From: Actinomycetes bacterium
Lineage (GTDB): Bacteria; Actinomycetota; Acidimicrobiia; Acidimicrobiales; UBA8190
Length of the DNA: 46,783 bases
Assembly (NCBI GenBank): GCA_021819525.1
Contig: JAKAQW010000006.1
Coordinates: forward strand, 1-46,783
Reading direction: 5' to 3'
Positions 8,141-16,178 of this stretch are shown here, one piece after another. The position numbers and the translations under genes were made by a program. Numbering within the stretch: position 1 is the first letter of the stretch; the number at the start of each line of letters is the position of its first letter. Below the pieces are notes generated by a model. The model did not search any database, was not told the DNA's origin, and was given only the letters and a program-made list of their open reading frames with translations.

Positions 8141-9379
8141 GTGCCCCAACCACAGCGCGCCGCTTGGACCGACGGCGCCGAGCCACCCGAGCCAGCAGGC
8201 GAGCACGCCGCCGACCAGGCTGCTCTCACCGCGATCGACGCCGGGGCTGTACGCCGAGCGCTGGCTACCGTGGTCGACCCTGAGCTCGGCGCCGACATCG
8301 TCGATCTGGGCATGCTCCGAGACATCTCGATCGGTGCCGGTGGGCAGGTGGAGGTCGAGGTGGCGTTGACCATTGCCGGCTGCCCGCTGCGCTCCCAGCT
8401 GCGAGGTGACGTGGAGGCTGCCGTGGGCGCAGTGCCCGGCGTCAGCAGCGTCGAGGTTCGCTTCGGTGTGCTCGACCCGCAAGACCGCCGGGGGCTCATG
8501 GACCGGGCGCGACGTCGGGCACAAGAGCAGGCTCCCGACGTCGGGGTGCCGGCCAGCACCCGGGTGCTGGCCGTGACGTCGGGCAAAGGCGGCGTCGGCA
8601 AGTCCTCGATCGCCGCCAACCTCGCCGTCGCGCTGGCCGAGGCCGGGCACCTGGTCGGGTTGCTCGACGCCGACATCTGGGGTTTCTCGATCCCCCGTCT
8701 GCTCGGTCTCCACGGCCAGCTCCGAGCCGAGCACGGGAAGATCCTTCCGATGGACGTGCCAGTGGGTGCCGGCCAGCTCCAAGTGGTGTCGATGGGCTTC
8801 TTGGCCGAAGAAGACAGTGCCATCATGTGGCGGGGGTTGAAGCTGAACCGCGCGGTGCAGCAATTCCTGCAGGATGTCCAGTGGGGGGATCTCGACCACC
8901 TCGTGCTCGACATGCCGCCGGGGACCGGCGATGTCCATATGGGCTTGGCCCGCATGCTGGCTAGGACCGAGGTCCTGGTAGTGACCACACCACCGGTGGC
9001 GGCCCAGCAAGTGGCAGCCCGAGCCGCCGACATGGCCCGCAAGGGACACCTGCGGGTGGCCGGTGTCATCGAGAACATGTCCGGGTTCGTCTGCGAGCAC
9101 GGCACTACGTACTCCCTGTTCGGCAACGGTGGCGGGGAGCGTCTCGCCCGAGCCATCGGCGCGCCCCTGCTCGGGTCCATCCCCTTCGACCCGAGCGTGG
9201 CCGCCGGCGGGGACACCGGTGCTCCGGCTGTGCTCGGATCCAGTCCGGCCGGGCGAGCCCTGCGAGATCTGGCCCGACGCATCGAACGAGACACCCCGAC
9301 CCCGGCCGACGCCGCGAGCTGCACGGGGCGCATGTTGCACGCCGTCGAGCTGGCCGTCGAGCGAAGCGGGCCGCGATGA
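8141..9379 (+). CDS. mrp: Mrp/ApbC family P-loop ATPase, iron-sulfur cluster carrier
   Basis: This 412-residue protein has an N-terminal MIP18/DUF59 domain (about residues 25-105, VVDPELGADIVDLGML) followed by a Mrp/NBP35-type ATPase. The deviant Walker A SGKGGVGKSS is at about 147-155, and LDMPPGTGDVH and a GVIENMSGFVC segment are present. Family members bind and transfer Fe-S clusters using ATP. The canonical CxxC of Mrp proteins is not evident after FVC, so cluster ligation may differ. The GTG start is chosen from the leaderless promoter. It is divergent from the erpA-like gene and 5 nt upstream of the next gene. Confidence 0.92.
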   Translation: MPQPQRAAWTDGAEPPEPAGEHAADQAALTAIDAGAVRRALATVVDPELGADIVDLGMLRDISIGAGGQVEVEVALTIAGCPLRSQLRGDVEAAVGAVPGVSSVEVRFGVLDPQDRRGLMDRARRRAQEQAPDVGVPASTRVLAVTSGKGGVGKSSIAANLAVALAEAGHLVGLLDADIWGFSIPRLLGLHGQLRAEHGKILPMDVPVGAGQLQVVSMGFLAEEDSAIMWRGLKLNRAVQQFLQDVQWGDLDHLVLDMPPGTGDVHMGLARMLARTEVLVVTTPPVAAQQVAARAADMARKGHLRVAGVIENMSGFVCEHGTTYSLFGNGGGERLARAIGAPLLGSIPFDPSVAAGGDTGAPAVLGSSPAGRALRDLARRIERDTPTPADAASCTGRMLHAVELAVERSGPR

Positions 9380-9383
9380 GCCG

Positions 9384-10517
9384 GTGGGCCGAGCCGACGA
9401 CCCATCCGATCGGCCCGTGATCGGCACCGGCGAGCCCGGTCCGCCACCGAAGTCGCCTCCGGCGGCGACCGACCCGGCTCCTGACCCCGGCCTGACGCCT
9501 GGACCGGCTCCTGACCCGGCGACTGGCCCCGGCGTGACGCCTGGACCGGCTCCTGACCCCGGCCTGACGCCTGGCCCCGGCCAGGCACCTGACCCGTCTG
9601 CGCACGCCACCGCCGGGGCGTCGGCGGGCGCCAGGCCCGGCTCGCCGGGAACCCAACCCCGGCGCATGCCACTGGCCTTGGCCACGATGGTCCTGGTCAT
9701 CGTGGTCCTCCTGGTGGCGGCCACACTCTTCGCCGTGAAGCTGACCCGCGGGTCGGCGGGCAGCGGCCCGCCACCGACCCCACTGGCCAGCCCGTCGGTC
9801 GTGCACGACACGATCGACGTCCCGAGTGCGGTGCTCGCTGCCATCGCCGCGCCGGGCCCGCCCACGGTGACTGCCCCGTCGGCGCTAGCCGGCTCGAAGC
9901 CGTTGCGCTCCGGCGGCATGCCCCTGGTGGTCTACGTGGGCGCGGAGTACTGCCCCTTCTGCGCCGCGGAACGGTGGGCCCTGGTGGAAGCCCTCAGCCG
10001 GTTCGGGTCCTTCTCCGACCTCGGCGCCACCTCCTCCGCGGCCGACCTCGTCTTCCCCTCGGTAGCCTCGTTCAGCTTCCGAGGCGCCTCCTACCAGAGC
10101 CGGACCGTCGCGTTCGCCGCCACAGAGACGTACTCGACCACCACCTCGAGCGGCGGTGCCTTCGTACCGCTCGAGCCCCTGTCGGCCATCGACCGGGCAC
10201 TGCTCCACCGCTTCGACGCACCGCCGCTGGCACCTGCTGCCGGAGCGTTGCCGTTCGTGGACATCGGCGGGATCGAGGCGGTGGTCGGCGCCCAGTTCTC
10301 GCCCGGAGTGCTCAGTGGGCTGTCGTCCGCCACCGTGGCCGGCGACCTGTCGGATCCGACCAGCCCGGTGGCGATCGCCGTGGACGGCGCGGCGAACGAG
10401 ATCGCCGCCGCTATCTGCGAAGCCACCGGGAACCTACCGGCGACGGTCTGCGGCTCATCGGCAACGCGCAAAGCCCAGGACCGACTGCGCGCGTCAGCCG
10501 GCTCGCCGCTCCACTAG
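9384..10517 (+). CDS. Membrane-anchored thioredoxin-fold protein, DUF929-like
   Basis: The 377-residue protein has a disordered cytoplasmic N-terminus with Pro-rich repeats (PDPGLTPGPA type, residues 30-70), one transmembrane helix at about 96-118 and a large extracytoplasmic domain. That domain contains a CxxC motif, Cys190 and Cys193 in AEYCPFCAAERW, typical of thioredoxin-like folds and of the archaeal/actinobacterial DUF929 group. A role in extracytoplasmic thiol redox is inferred from this. GTG 9384 lies 5 nt after the mrp stop; GTG 9417 is an alternative. Its 3' end overlaps the convergent whiB gene by 24 nt. Confidence 0.8.
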   Translation: MGRADDPSDRPVIGTGEPGPPPKSPPAATDPAPDPGLTPGPAPDPATGPGVTPGPAPDPGLTPGPGQAPDPSAHATAGASAGARPGSPGTQPRRMPLALATMVLVIVVLLVAATLFAVKLTRGSAGSGPPPTPLASPSVVHDTIDVPSAVLAAIAAPGPPTVTAPSALAGSKPLRSGGMPLVVYVGAEYCPFCAAERWALVEALSRFGSFSDLGATSSAADLVFPSVASFSFRGASYQSRTVAFAATETYSTTTSSGGAFVPLEPLSAIDRALLHRFDAPPLAPAAGALPFVDIGGIEAVVGAQFSPGVLSGLSSATVAGDLSDPTSPVAIAVDGAANEIAAAICEATGNLPATVCGSSATRKAQDRLRASAGSPLH

Positions 10518-10757
10518 CTGCTTGCGCTCGGTCTCGTTGAGCCCGCCCCAGATGCCGTGCGGCTCACGGATCCGCAGCGCGTACTCCAAACAGTCACGGC
10601 GCACTGGGCATGTACCGCAGATCGCCTTGGCCCGCTGCTCACGGGCCAGCTTCTCCTCCTTCCGCTCGGCATGTGCCGGCGGAAAGAACGCCGTGGTGTG
10701 CGGACCCTTGCACGCTGCCCGGGCCTGCCACCCCTCACCCATCGCTCGAAGTGCCAA
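10494..10757 (-). CDS. WhiB-family Fe-S transcriptional regulator (WhiB4-like by context)
   Basis: WhiB proteins hold an oxygen- or NO-sensitive [4Fe-4S] cluster and regulate transcription with the principal sigma factor. The 87-residue product has Cys16, Cys47, Cys50 and Cys56 (C-x30-C-x2-C-x5-C) and the GIWGGL turn. I choose a TTG start at 10757 because GGGAGGGAG lies just upstream; the ATG at 10742 would give 82 residues but lacks a well-placed ribosome site. Adjacent divergent Get3-like ATPases reproduce the whiB4 neighbourhood of M. tuberculosis, so a whiB4 ortholog is likely. The convergent 24-nt overlap with the preceding gene is noteworthy. Confidence 0.93.
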   Translation of the reverse strand: MALRAMGEGWQARAACKGPHTTAFFPPAHAERKEEKLAREQRAKAICGTCPVRRDCLEYALRIREPHGIWGGLNETERKQLVERRAG

Positions 10758-10882
10758 TTTCTCCCTCCCCGTTGTGACGCTACTCGGCGGCGGCGCACCC
10801 GACAAGGGGTCTGAGCAGCGATTTCTCGTCGAAGGATCTCCGAGGCCGCCCCCGGTCGGCGGCCGAGACCGGTGGCGGCGGT

Positions 10883-10888
10883 TACGCT
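10883..10888 (+). promoter_or_regulatory. Possible -10 (TACGCT) for the Get3-like operon
   Basis: TACGCT ends 9 nt before the ATG at 10898 and no ribosome site is evident. The spacing is longer than at the other leaderless genes in the window, so this is a weaker call. Confidence 0.3.
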
Positions 10889-10897
10889 CCCTGGCGC

Positions 10898-11926
10898 ATG
10901 GACGTGCGCTCGTTCCTCCGGCAGAGCACGGTGCTGGTCGTGGCCGGCAAGGGTGGCGTCGGCAAGACCACGACCACCGCGGCACTGGCGCGCCTTGCCG
11001 CCGGTGCCGGACTGTCGGTCCTCGTAGTCGACTTGGAAGGCAAGTCCGGCCTGCCGTCCGCCTTCGGGAGCAGCGGCAGCCTCGACTACGAGGAGGTCGT
11101 CCTCTTCGGTGACGACCGCACCCGGCCCGCACCCGGTGACCCGGTCCCCGCCGGCACCGTCCGGGCTCGACGGATCACGCCCGACGACGCCCTGCTCGAG
11201 TACCTCGCCGATCACGGCCTACGCAGGGTGTCGAAGCGCTTGGTCCACTCCGGCGCGATCGACGTAGTCTCCACCGCCATCCCTGGCATTCGTGACATCC
11301 TGGTGCTGGGAAAGGTCAAGCAGATCGAGCGCAGCCAGGTCGCCGACCTGGTCTTGGTGGACGCACCGGCCACCGGGCACGCCATGACGTTCCTCTCCTC
11401 GGCCCGTGGCCTGCTCGATGCAGCCCGCTCCGGTCCAGTGCGCTCCCAGGCGGCAGAGGTGGTGGAATTGCTCGGAGATCCTGCCCGGTGCCAGGTGCTG
11501 CTGGTCACGCTGCCCGAAGAGATGCCGGTCAACGAGGTGGTGGAGGCGGCATTTGCCTTGGAGGACCGCATCGGTGTCGCCCTTGGCCCGGTGGTGGTCA
11601 ACGCGTGCTTGCCAGATGTCCCCGAGCTCGACGAGGACCCCGCGCACGCGGCTTCGTGCGTAGGCGTGACGCTGACCGAGGACCAGCGCCGCGCCCTGGC
11701 GGCTGCAGCCGCGTTCACCCGCCACCGCTGGTCGCTTCAGCGCCAGCAGCTCGAGCGGATGGCCGAGCAGCTTCCCCTGCCCCAGATCACGATGCCCCAC
11801 CTCGTCGGTGACGGCGTCGGCCCGGCGGAGCTCACGGTGCTGGCCCACGCGCTCGCAGCCGGTATCGAGCAACTGGGCTCACCACGCTCGAGCACCCGGC
11901 CCCGCTCGCCGGGGGGCGGCCCGTGA
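10898..11926 (+). CDS. ArsA/Get3-like ATPase, first of a pair (Rv3679-type)
   Basis: The 342-residue protein has a deviant Walker A, AGKGGVGKTT, at residues 16-25 and belongs to the ArsA/GET3 anion-transporting ATPase family. Switch-like LVDAPATGHAM and LVTLPEEMPVNE segments are visible. It pairs with a second such ATPase that overlaps by 4 nt, next to whiB, as in the M. tuberculosis Rv3679-Rv3680 (BagA/BagB) locus. Those proteins form a bacterial Get3-like complex, so chaperone or stress functions are more likely than arsenite export. No arsB partner is present. Confidence 0.9.
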   Translation: MDVRSFLRQSTVLVVAGKGGVGKTTTTAALARLAAGAGLSVLVVDLEGKSGLPSAFGSSGSLDYEEVVLFGDDRTRPAPGDPVPAGTVRARRITPDDALLEYLADHGLRRVSKRLVHSGAIDVVSTAIPGIRDILVLGKVKQIERSQVADLVLVDAPATGHAMTFLSSARGLLDAARSGPVRSQAAEVVELLGDPARCQVLLVTLPEEMPVNEVVEAAFALEDRIGVALGPVVVNACLPDVPELDEDPAHAASCVGVTLTEDQRRALAAAAAFTRHRWSLQRQQLERMAEQLPLPQITMPHLVGDGVGPAELTVLAHALAAGIEQLGSPRSSTRPRSPGGGP

Positions 11927-13146
11927 CCGCTGCCTTCGACCGACCTTCGGTCGCCGAAGCTCTCGCGGAGCGGCCCTCGGCTGCCACCTCCTCGAAGGGG
12001 CCGGCACCTGGCGCCACCGGCCGAGCAGGCGGTCCCGGCTCGCAGCGGGGAGCTGGTTCGCCTCCTTCCCCCATCGGCGACCTGGTCGAGACGCGGTCCA
12101 TCGTGATCTGCTGCGGTGCTGGCGGTGTCGGCAAGACCACGGTGTCAGCTGCACTGGCCCTCCAGGCGGCGCGCCAGGGGCGGCGCGCGTGCGTCGTCAC
12201 CATCGACCCGGCCCGGCGATTGGCCAGCGCGCTGGGGATCGACCAGCTCGCCAACGATCCGGTGCAGCTGGCCGGCGACTGGCCCGGTCAACTGTGGGCC
12301 GTGATGCTCGACCCGAAAAGAACCTTCGACGATCTCGTCCGCCAGCACGCGGGAGACAGCCGACAGGCAGAGGCCATCCTCGCCAACCGGATCTACCGGA
12401 ACCTGACCGGTGCGCTGTCGGGCACCCAGGAGTACATGGCCATGGAGAAAGTCCATCAACTCACCGAGAGTGGCCAGTTCGACCTGGTGGTGGTGGACAC
12501 CCCACCGACACGCAACGCGATCGACTTCATCGACGCGCCGAGGCGGCTCACCCGGTTCCTCGGCCACCGGCTGTTCCAGCTGCTGCTGATGCCGACCAAG
12601 GCCTACATGCGAGCCGTCTCGGTGGCATCTCAGGCGCTGCTGCGCTCCATCGCCAAAGTTGCCGGCAGCGATGTGGTGGAGGACGCCGTCGCCTTCTTCA
12701 ACGCCTTCGAAGGAATGGAAGAAGGGTTCCGGAGCAGGGCCGAGCACATGCAGTCCGTCCTCGGCGCCCCGGCGACCAGCTTCGTGCTGGTGACGTCCCC
12801 CCGCAGCGACACGGTGACCGAGGCGACCTGGTTCGCCGGCCAGCTCGCCGACCTCGGGTTCGCGGTGTCCGCCCTGGTCGTGAACCGGGTCCAGCCCGAC
12901 TACCGTGCCCAGGGCCCGCTGCCCGAGGCTCCTCCTGCCAGCGTCCTGATGGCGCTCGAACAGAACCTGGAGGAGCTGCACCGTCGACGCCGGCACGAGG
13001 AGCGCGCCATCGCCGGCATCGTCAGTGACGTCGCGCCGGCGTCGGTCGTGCTGGTGCCGGTGCTCGACGAGGACGTCCACGACGTCGAGGGGCTCAGCGC
13101 CGTAGCCCGGTCGCTGGTGGCCGGCTCGGATGGGCGGTCCCGGTAG
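11923..13146 (+). CDS. ArsA/Get3-like ATPase, second of a pair (Rv3680-type)
   Basis: This 407-residue ATPase has a roughly 55-residue low-complexity N-terminal extension, then the P-loop GAGGVGKTT at residues 65-73. It also shows TIDPARRLASALG and VVDTPPTRNAIDF, typical of ArsA/Get3 proteins. The GTG start overlaps the upstream stop (GTGA), so the two subunits are made together and probably form a heteromer. The C-terminal half contains a segment around residues 200-300 that could be the alpha-helical client-binding region. Synteny with whiB supports orthology to mycobacterial Rv3680. Confidence 0.9.
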   Translation: MTAAFDRPSVAEALAERPSAATSSKGPAPGATGRAGGPGSQRGAGSPPSPIGDLVETRSIVICCGAGGVGKTTVSAALALQAARQGRRACVVTIDPARRLASALGIDQLANDPVQLAGDWPGQLWAVMLDPKRTFDDLVRQHAGDSRQAEAILANRIYRNLTGALSGTQEYMAMEKVHQLTESGQFDLVVVDTPPTRNAIDFIDAPRRLTRFLGHRLFQLLLMPTKAYMRAVSVASQALLRSIAKVAGSDVVEDAVAFFNAFEGMEEGFRSRAEHMQSVLGAPATSFVLVTSPRSDTVTEATWFAGQLADLGFAVSALVVNRVQPDYRAQGPLPEAPPASVLMALEQNLEELHRRRRHEERAIAGIVSDVAPASVVLVPVLDEDVHDVEGLSAVARSLVAGSDGRSR

Positions 13147-13159
13147 CACAGCCCGGCGG

Positions 13160-13181
13160 CCGGCGACGCCCTGTGCGCCGG
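13160..13181 (+). terminator. Weak hairpin after the Get3-like pair
   Basis: CCGGCG and CGCCGG form a 6-bp stem with a 10-nt loop, 14 nt after the stop codon. There is no T-run. It could end transcription before the separately promoted response regulator. Confidence 0.35.
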
Positions 13182-13266
13182 AGAGCCCCGACGGTCTCGC
13201 CAGCGCGTTCGCCTGAGCACCCCAGGGCCCGAGCGAGTCGCCTCGCACCCCGGCGCTCACACACGG

Positions 13267-13272
13267 TACCCT
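13267..13272 (+). promoter_or_regulatory. Leaderless promoter -10 (TACCCT) for the receiver gene
   Basis: TACCCT ends 6 nt before the GTG start at 13279, matching the spacing at other leaderless genes in this window. Confidence 0.5.
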
Positions 13273-13278
13273 GCAAGG

Positions 13279-13782
13279 GTGCGCACGATCGTGGTGGCCA
13301 GTGACGCGCCTTCGGTCCGAGCCGAGGTGACCGCGGTGATCGACGACGGCGACACCACGGTGGTGGCCCTGGCATCGGGCGCCGAGGTGGCCGCTGCCGT
13401 CGCCGAGCACCACCCTGATCTGGTGATCGTCGACTTGCAGATGGGCAACATGGGGGGGATGGCCGTCTGCCTGGACTTACAGCTCGAGGCCTCCTACGGC
13501 GCTCTGCCCGACGTGCCGGTCCTCATGCTGCTGGACCGCCGGGCCGACGTGTTCCTGGCTCGCCGGTCTGCAGCCGACGGGTTCGTGGTGAAGCCGCTCG
13601 ACCCGATCCGGATCCGGCAGGCCGTAGCGGCCGTGCTGGCCGGCGGAACGTACTTCGACGAGTCGTTCCAGCCACTGCCGCTGCAGACTCCGGCGACATC
13701 GGGCACCGACCTGCTCCCGTCGGGCACCGCCGCACCCCCCGATGTGAGCGCGGCAGCCGCGGCCGGCACGACCGGCAGCTGA
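13279..13782 (+). CDS. Single-domain response regulator (receiver only)
   Basis: The 167-residue protein is a CheY-like receiver at about residues 1-125, with the phosphoacceptor Asp52 in LVIVDLQMGNMGG and Lys105 in GFVVKPLDP. There is no output domain, only a roughly 40-residue Ala/Thr/Pro-rich tail. No histidine kinase gene is nearby, so the partner is unknown. The GTG start fits a leaderless transcript. It lies just downstream of the Get3-like pair and 16 nt upstream of a CorC-like gene, and could be co-transcribed with the latter. Confidence 0.88.
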   Translation: MRTIVVASDAPSVRAEVTAVIDDGDTTVVALASGAEVAAAVAEHHPDLVIVDLQMGNMGGMAVCLDLQLEASYGALPDVPVLMLLDRRADVFLARRSAADGFVVKPLDPIRIRQAVAAVLAGGTYFDESFQPLPLQTPATSGTDLLPSGTAAPPDVSAAAAAGTTGS

Positions 13783-13798
13783 GCCGCGCCCGCTGGTG

Positions 13799-14734
13799 AT
13801 GGCCCGGCTCCGGATCGGCCGATCGACCCCGGCTGTCGCGCGCCAGAACGCCGGCGGCGACAGTGAGGGGTTGGACCAGGCGCAGCGAATTCTCGTCGGG
13901 CTCGAGGATCTCCGTGACACCCCGGTTCGTGAGATCATGACGCCACGGGTCGACGTGGTGGGGCTGCCCATCCCGGTCTCGGCCGGCGAGCTGGCCCGGG
14001 CGGTTCGCCAGAGCGGCCACAGCACCTTCCCGGTCTACGACGACGACCTGGACAACCTGGTCGGCGTGCTCTACGTCCGGGATCTGTTCCGGGCGGGCTG
14101 GGAGATCGATCGGACGGTCGGACCGCAGTGGGATGCGAGCACCCCGAACAGCGCGCCCGCTGCCCCGGCTGCGGACACCGCAGACGATCCGCTCGGCGTC
14201 ACGATCCCGGGCACCGCGAACGGGGAGCCGCGCGCCAAGCGCCAGGCCCCGTCGCCACTGGACATCTCCCGGCGGATCCGCCAGCCCTACGTGGTCCCCG
14301 AGTCCCGGATGGTGCTCGACGTGCTCGCAGACATGCGTCACGACCGGCGAGCCTTCGCCGTGGTGGCCGACGAGTACGGCGGGATGGCCGGGATCGTCAC
14401 CATCAAGGATCTGCTCGGTGCCCTGGTGGGCGACCTTCGAGACGAGTTCGACCGGGGCGGCGAACCGGACTTCATCCGCGTCGACCGTGAACGCTGGCTC
14501 GTCGACGGTGGCGTCAGCGTCGACGAGCTGCGCGACCGGCTGGCCGTGCCGGTGCCCGACGGCGAGTACGTGACCCTGGGCGGCTACCTCTTCGACGTCT
14601 CCGGGCACATTCCCGAAGAAGGAGAACGGATACGAGTCGGGCGCTGGGAGTACCGGGTCGTGGAGATGGACCGCCGCCGGGTCGCGAAAGTCGTGGTGCG
14701 GGCCTTGGAGCCCGGTGACCTGGAGGGCGGCTGA
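13799..14734 (+). CDS. CorC/HlyC-like protein with CBS pair and transporter-associated domain, no membrane domain
   Basis: The 311-residue protein has two CBS motifs (PVREIMTPRVDVVGL, about residues 40-100; and a second around 160-215 ending in DEYGGMAGIVTIKDLLGALVG) followed by a CorC_HlyC domain (about 225-308). The N-terminal DUF21 membrane domain of many relatives is missing, so it resembles E. coli CorC, linked to magnesium/cobalt efflux. A disordered insertion of about 55 residues splits the CBS pair. ATG 13799 directly follows an in-frame GTG at 13796, and either could be used. Function in ion homeostasis is inferred. Confidence 0.88.
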   Translation: MARLRIGRSTPAVARQNAGGDSEGLDQAQRILVGLEDLRDTPVREIMTPRVDVVGLPIPVSAGELARAVRQSGHSTFPVYDDDLDNLVGVLYVRDLFRAGWEIDRTVGPQWDASTPNSAPAAPAADTADDPLGVTIPGTANGEPRAKRQAPSPLDISRRIRQPYVVPESRMVLDVLADMRHDRRAFAVVADEYGGMAGIVTIKDLLGALVGDLRDEFDRGGEPDFIRVDRERWLVDGGVSVDELRDRLAVPVPDGEYVTLGGYLFDVSGHIPEEGERIRVGRWEYRVVEMDRRRVAKVVVRALEPGDLEGG

Positions 14735-14802
14735 GCGCGGCGGAACCCCACGCCCGAGCTGGAGCGCGATCGGGAGCGAGATCGGGGGCCGGACAGGTCG
14801 GC

Positions 14803-14808
14803 TACCAT
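14803..14808 (+). promoter_or_regulatory. Possible -10 (TACCAT) for tRNA-Pro
   Basis: TACCAT lies 45 nt before the tRNA 5' end. The -35 region is weak. It is the best -10-like hexamer in the 119-bp gap between the CorC-like gene and the tRNA. Confidence 0.3.
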
Positions 14809-14853
14809 CGTCGTCCTGGGATGTCGCGGTAGCCCTACCAGACGGCATCGCCA

Positions 14854-14931
14854 CGGGCTGTAGCGCAGCTTGGTTAGCGCGCCACGTTCGGGACGTGGAG
14901 GTCCCGGGTTCAAATCCCGGCAGCCCGACCA
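14854..14931 (+). tRNA. tRNA-Pro (anticodon CGG)
   Basis: A complete cloverleaf is visible. The acceptor stem CGGGCTG (14854-14860) pairs with CAGCCCG (14921-14927). The anticodon stem CCACG/CGTGG encloses the loop TTCGGGA with anticodon CGG at 14889-14891. The T arm is GTCCCGGGTTCAAATCCCGG-like. The discriminator is A14928 and the CCA end is encoded in the DNA (14929-14931). The anticodon CGG reads the proline codon CCG, a frequent codon in this GC-rich genome. Confidence 0.97.
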
Positions 14932-15065
14932 CGAGATCTTCGCACGCGGACCTCCCTCACCTTCCGCTCTGCTCGAAGCGAGAGGCCGTGAGCGCGAGGC
15001 GAGGCGACGGCATCGTCGGAGATGTCGGTGGCGCCCTCGAGGTGGCCCTGTGCGAAACTGCTGGC

Positions 15066-15908
15066 ATGCCGGACACCTTTGCCGCCCGCTTCGAGTCTGC
15101 CCGGGCGAAGCGTGGGCCGCTCGTGTGGGGGCTAGACCCATCGGGTGGCCTGCTCGAGCAGTGGGGGCTCGGCGACACGGCAGACGGGCTGGACCGCTTC
15201 GTCGACACGGTCCTGCCCGCGGCGGCGGACGCCGTCGGCCTTGTGAAGCCTCAGTCGGCGTTCTACGAGCGCCACGGCTGGCGGGGTGTACGTACCCTCA
15301 CCCGGCTGGTCGCCGAGGCCCGAAACGCCGGGCTGCTGGTCATCATGGACGCCAAGCGTGGGGACATCGGGTCGACCAACGACGCCTACGGCGATGCCTA
15401 CCTCGGCCCTGGCGCTCCCCTGGCAGCCGACGCACTGACCGTCACGCCCTACCTGGGGCTCGGGGCCATGGGGAGCCTCGTGCGCCGCGCGGACCAGGCT
15501 GGCAGCTGCCTGTTCGTGGTCGTCCGGTCGTCGAACCCAGAGGGCCGCGCTGTGCAAAGCGCGCTCGACCCGTCGGGCCACAGCGTAGAGGAGGTCCTGC
15601 TGGGCCAGATCGGTGACCTGAACCGGCAGCTCCGTCCGGCTGGGATCGGCCCGGTGGGCGCCGTCGTCGCCCCCCTCGAGACCCAGCCCAGGCTGGAACT
15701 GACCGCCGCCCGCGCGCTCTTCCTGGCCCCCGGCGTAGGAGCCCAGGGCGCCACCTTGGAGGACGTCGCCAACGTGTTCGCCTCCTGCCCGGATCGCGTC
15801 CTGCCCAGCGTGTCGCGCGTGCTCCTCGCGGCCGGGCCCGACCCGGCCCGCTTACGCGACGCCGCCGACACGGCCGCCGCCGAAGCACGGCGGCTCCTGC
15901 GCGCCTGA
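15066..15908 (+). CDS. pyrF: Orotidine 5'-phosphate decarboxylase, type 2 (long form)
   Basis: The 280-residue enzyme converts OMP to UMP, the last step of pyrimidine nucleotide synthesis. It has the longer actinobacterial type 2 form with the catalytic segment MDAKRGDIGSTN and the early GLDPS motif. FVVVRSSNPEG and FLAPGVGAQGAT, near the phosphate site, are also present. ATG 15066 gives the family N-terminus (PDTFAARFESARAKRGPLVWGLDPS-type, split here for brevity). It stands alone: no other pyr genes are in the window, and a tRNA lies upstream. The mihF gene that follows pyrF in mycobacteria is not present here. Confidence 0.95.
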   Translation: MPDTFAARFESARAKRGPLVWGLDPSGGLLEQWGLGDTADGLDRFVDTVLPAAADAVGLVKPQSAFYERHGWRGVRTLTRLVAEARNAGLLVIMDAKRGDIGSTNDAYGDAYLGPGAPLAADALTVTPYLGLGAMGSLVRRADQAGSCLFVVVRSSNPEGRAVQSALDPSGHSVEEVLLGQIGDLNRQLRPAGIGPVGAVVAPLETQPRLELTAARALFLAPGVGAQGATLEDVANVFASCPDRVLPSVSRVLLAAGPDPARLRDAADTAAAEARRLLRA

Positions 15909-15912
15909 CGGC

Positions 15913-15931
15913 CGCCCGATGCAGCCGGGCG
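15913..15931 (+). terminator. Hairpin just after pyrF
   Basis: CGCCCG (15913-15918) and CGGGCG (15926-15931) form a 6-bp stem with a 7-nt loop immediately after the pyrF stop. No T-run follows. The remaining roughly 250 bp up to the next gene hold nothing I can identify. Confidence 0.4.
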
Positions 15932-16178
15932 CGCGGTCATCTCCGTACCGTGTCCACGCCGACGGGCTGCAGCGCCTCGAGGACCACCTGCGCCGGCAAG
16001 GTCCAGCGGGTTCGCACGACGGCCGCCGGCTCCACCTGGTGGGACCCGCGACCGCGCGCACCCTCGGCCTGCCGAGACCGGCAGCCCCGGCGTCGATCCA
16101 CGGCCCGCGCCGGCAGCTGCGGCGGGCTCGGATCGCGGCTCCGATCGCACGGCGGTGCCGGGTGTGCTACGGAGTGAC

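Noticed and set aside
10898-13146. Arsenite efflux ATPase (arsA) operon
   Set aside because: No arsB or arsD is present and synteny with whiB points to the Get3-like pair of mycobacteria; arsM is 10 kb away.
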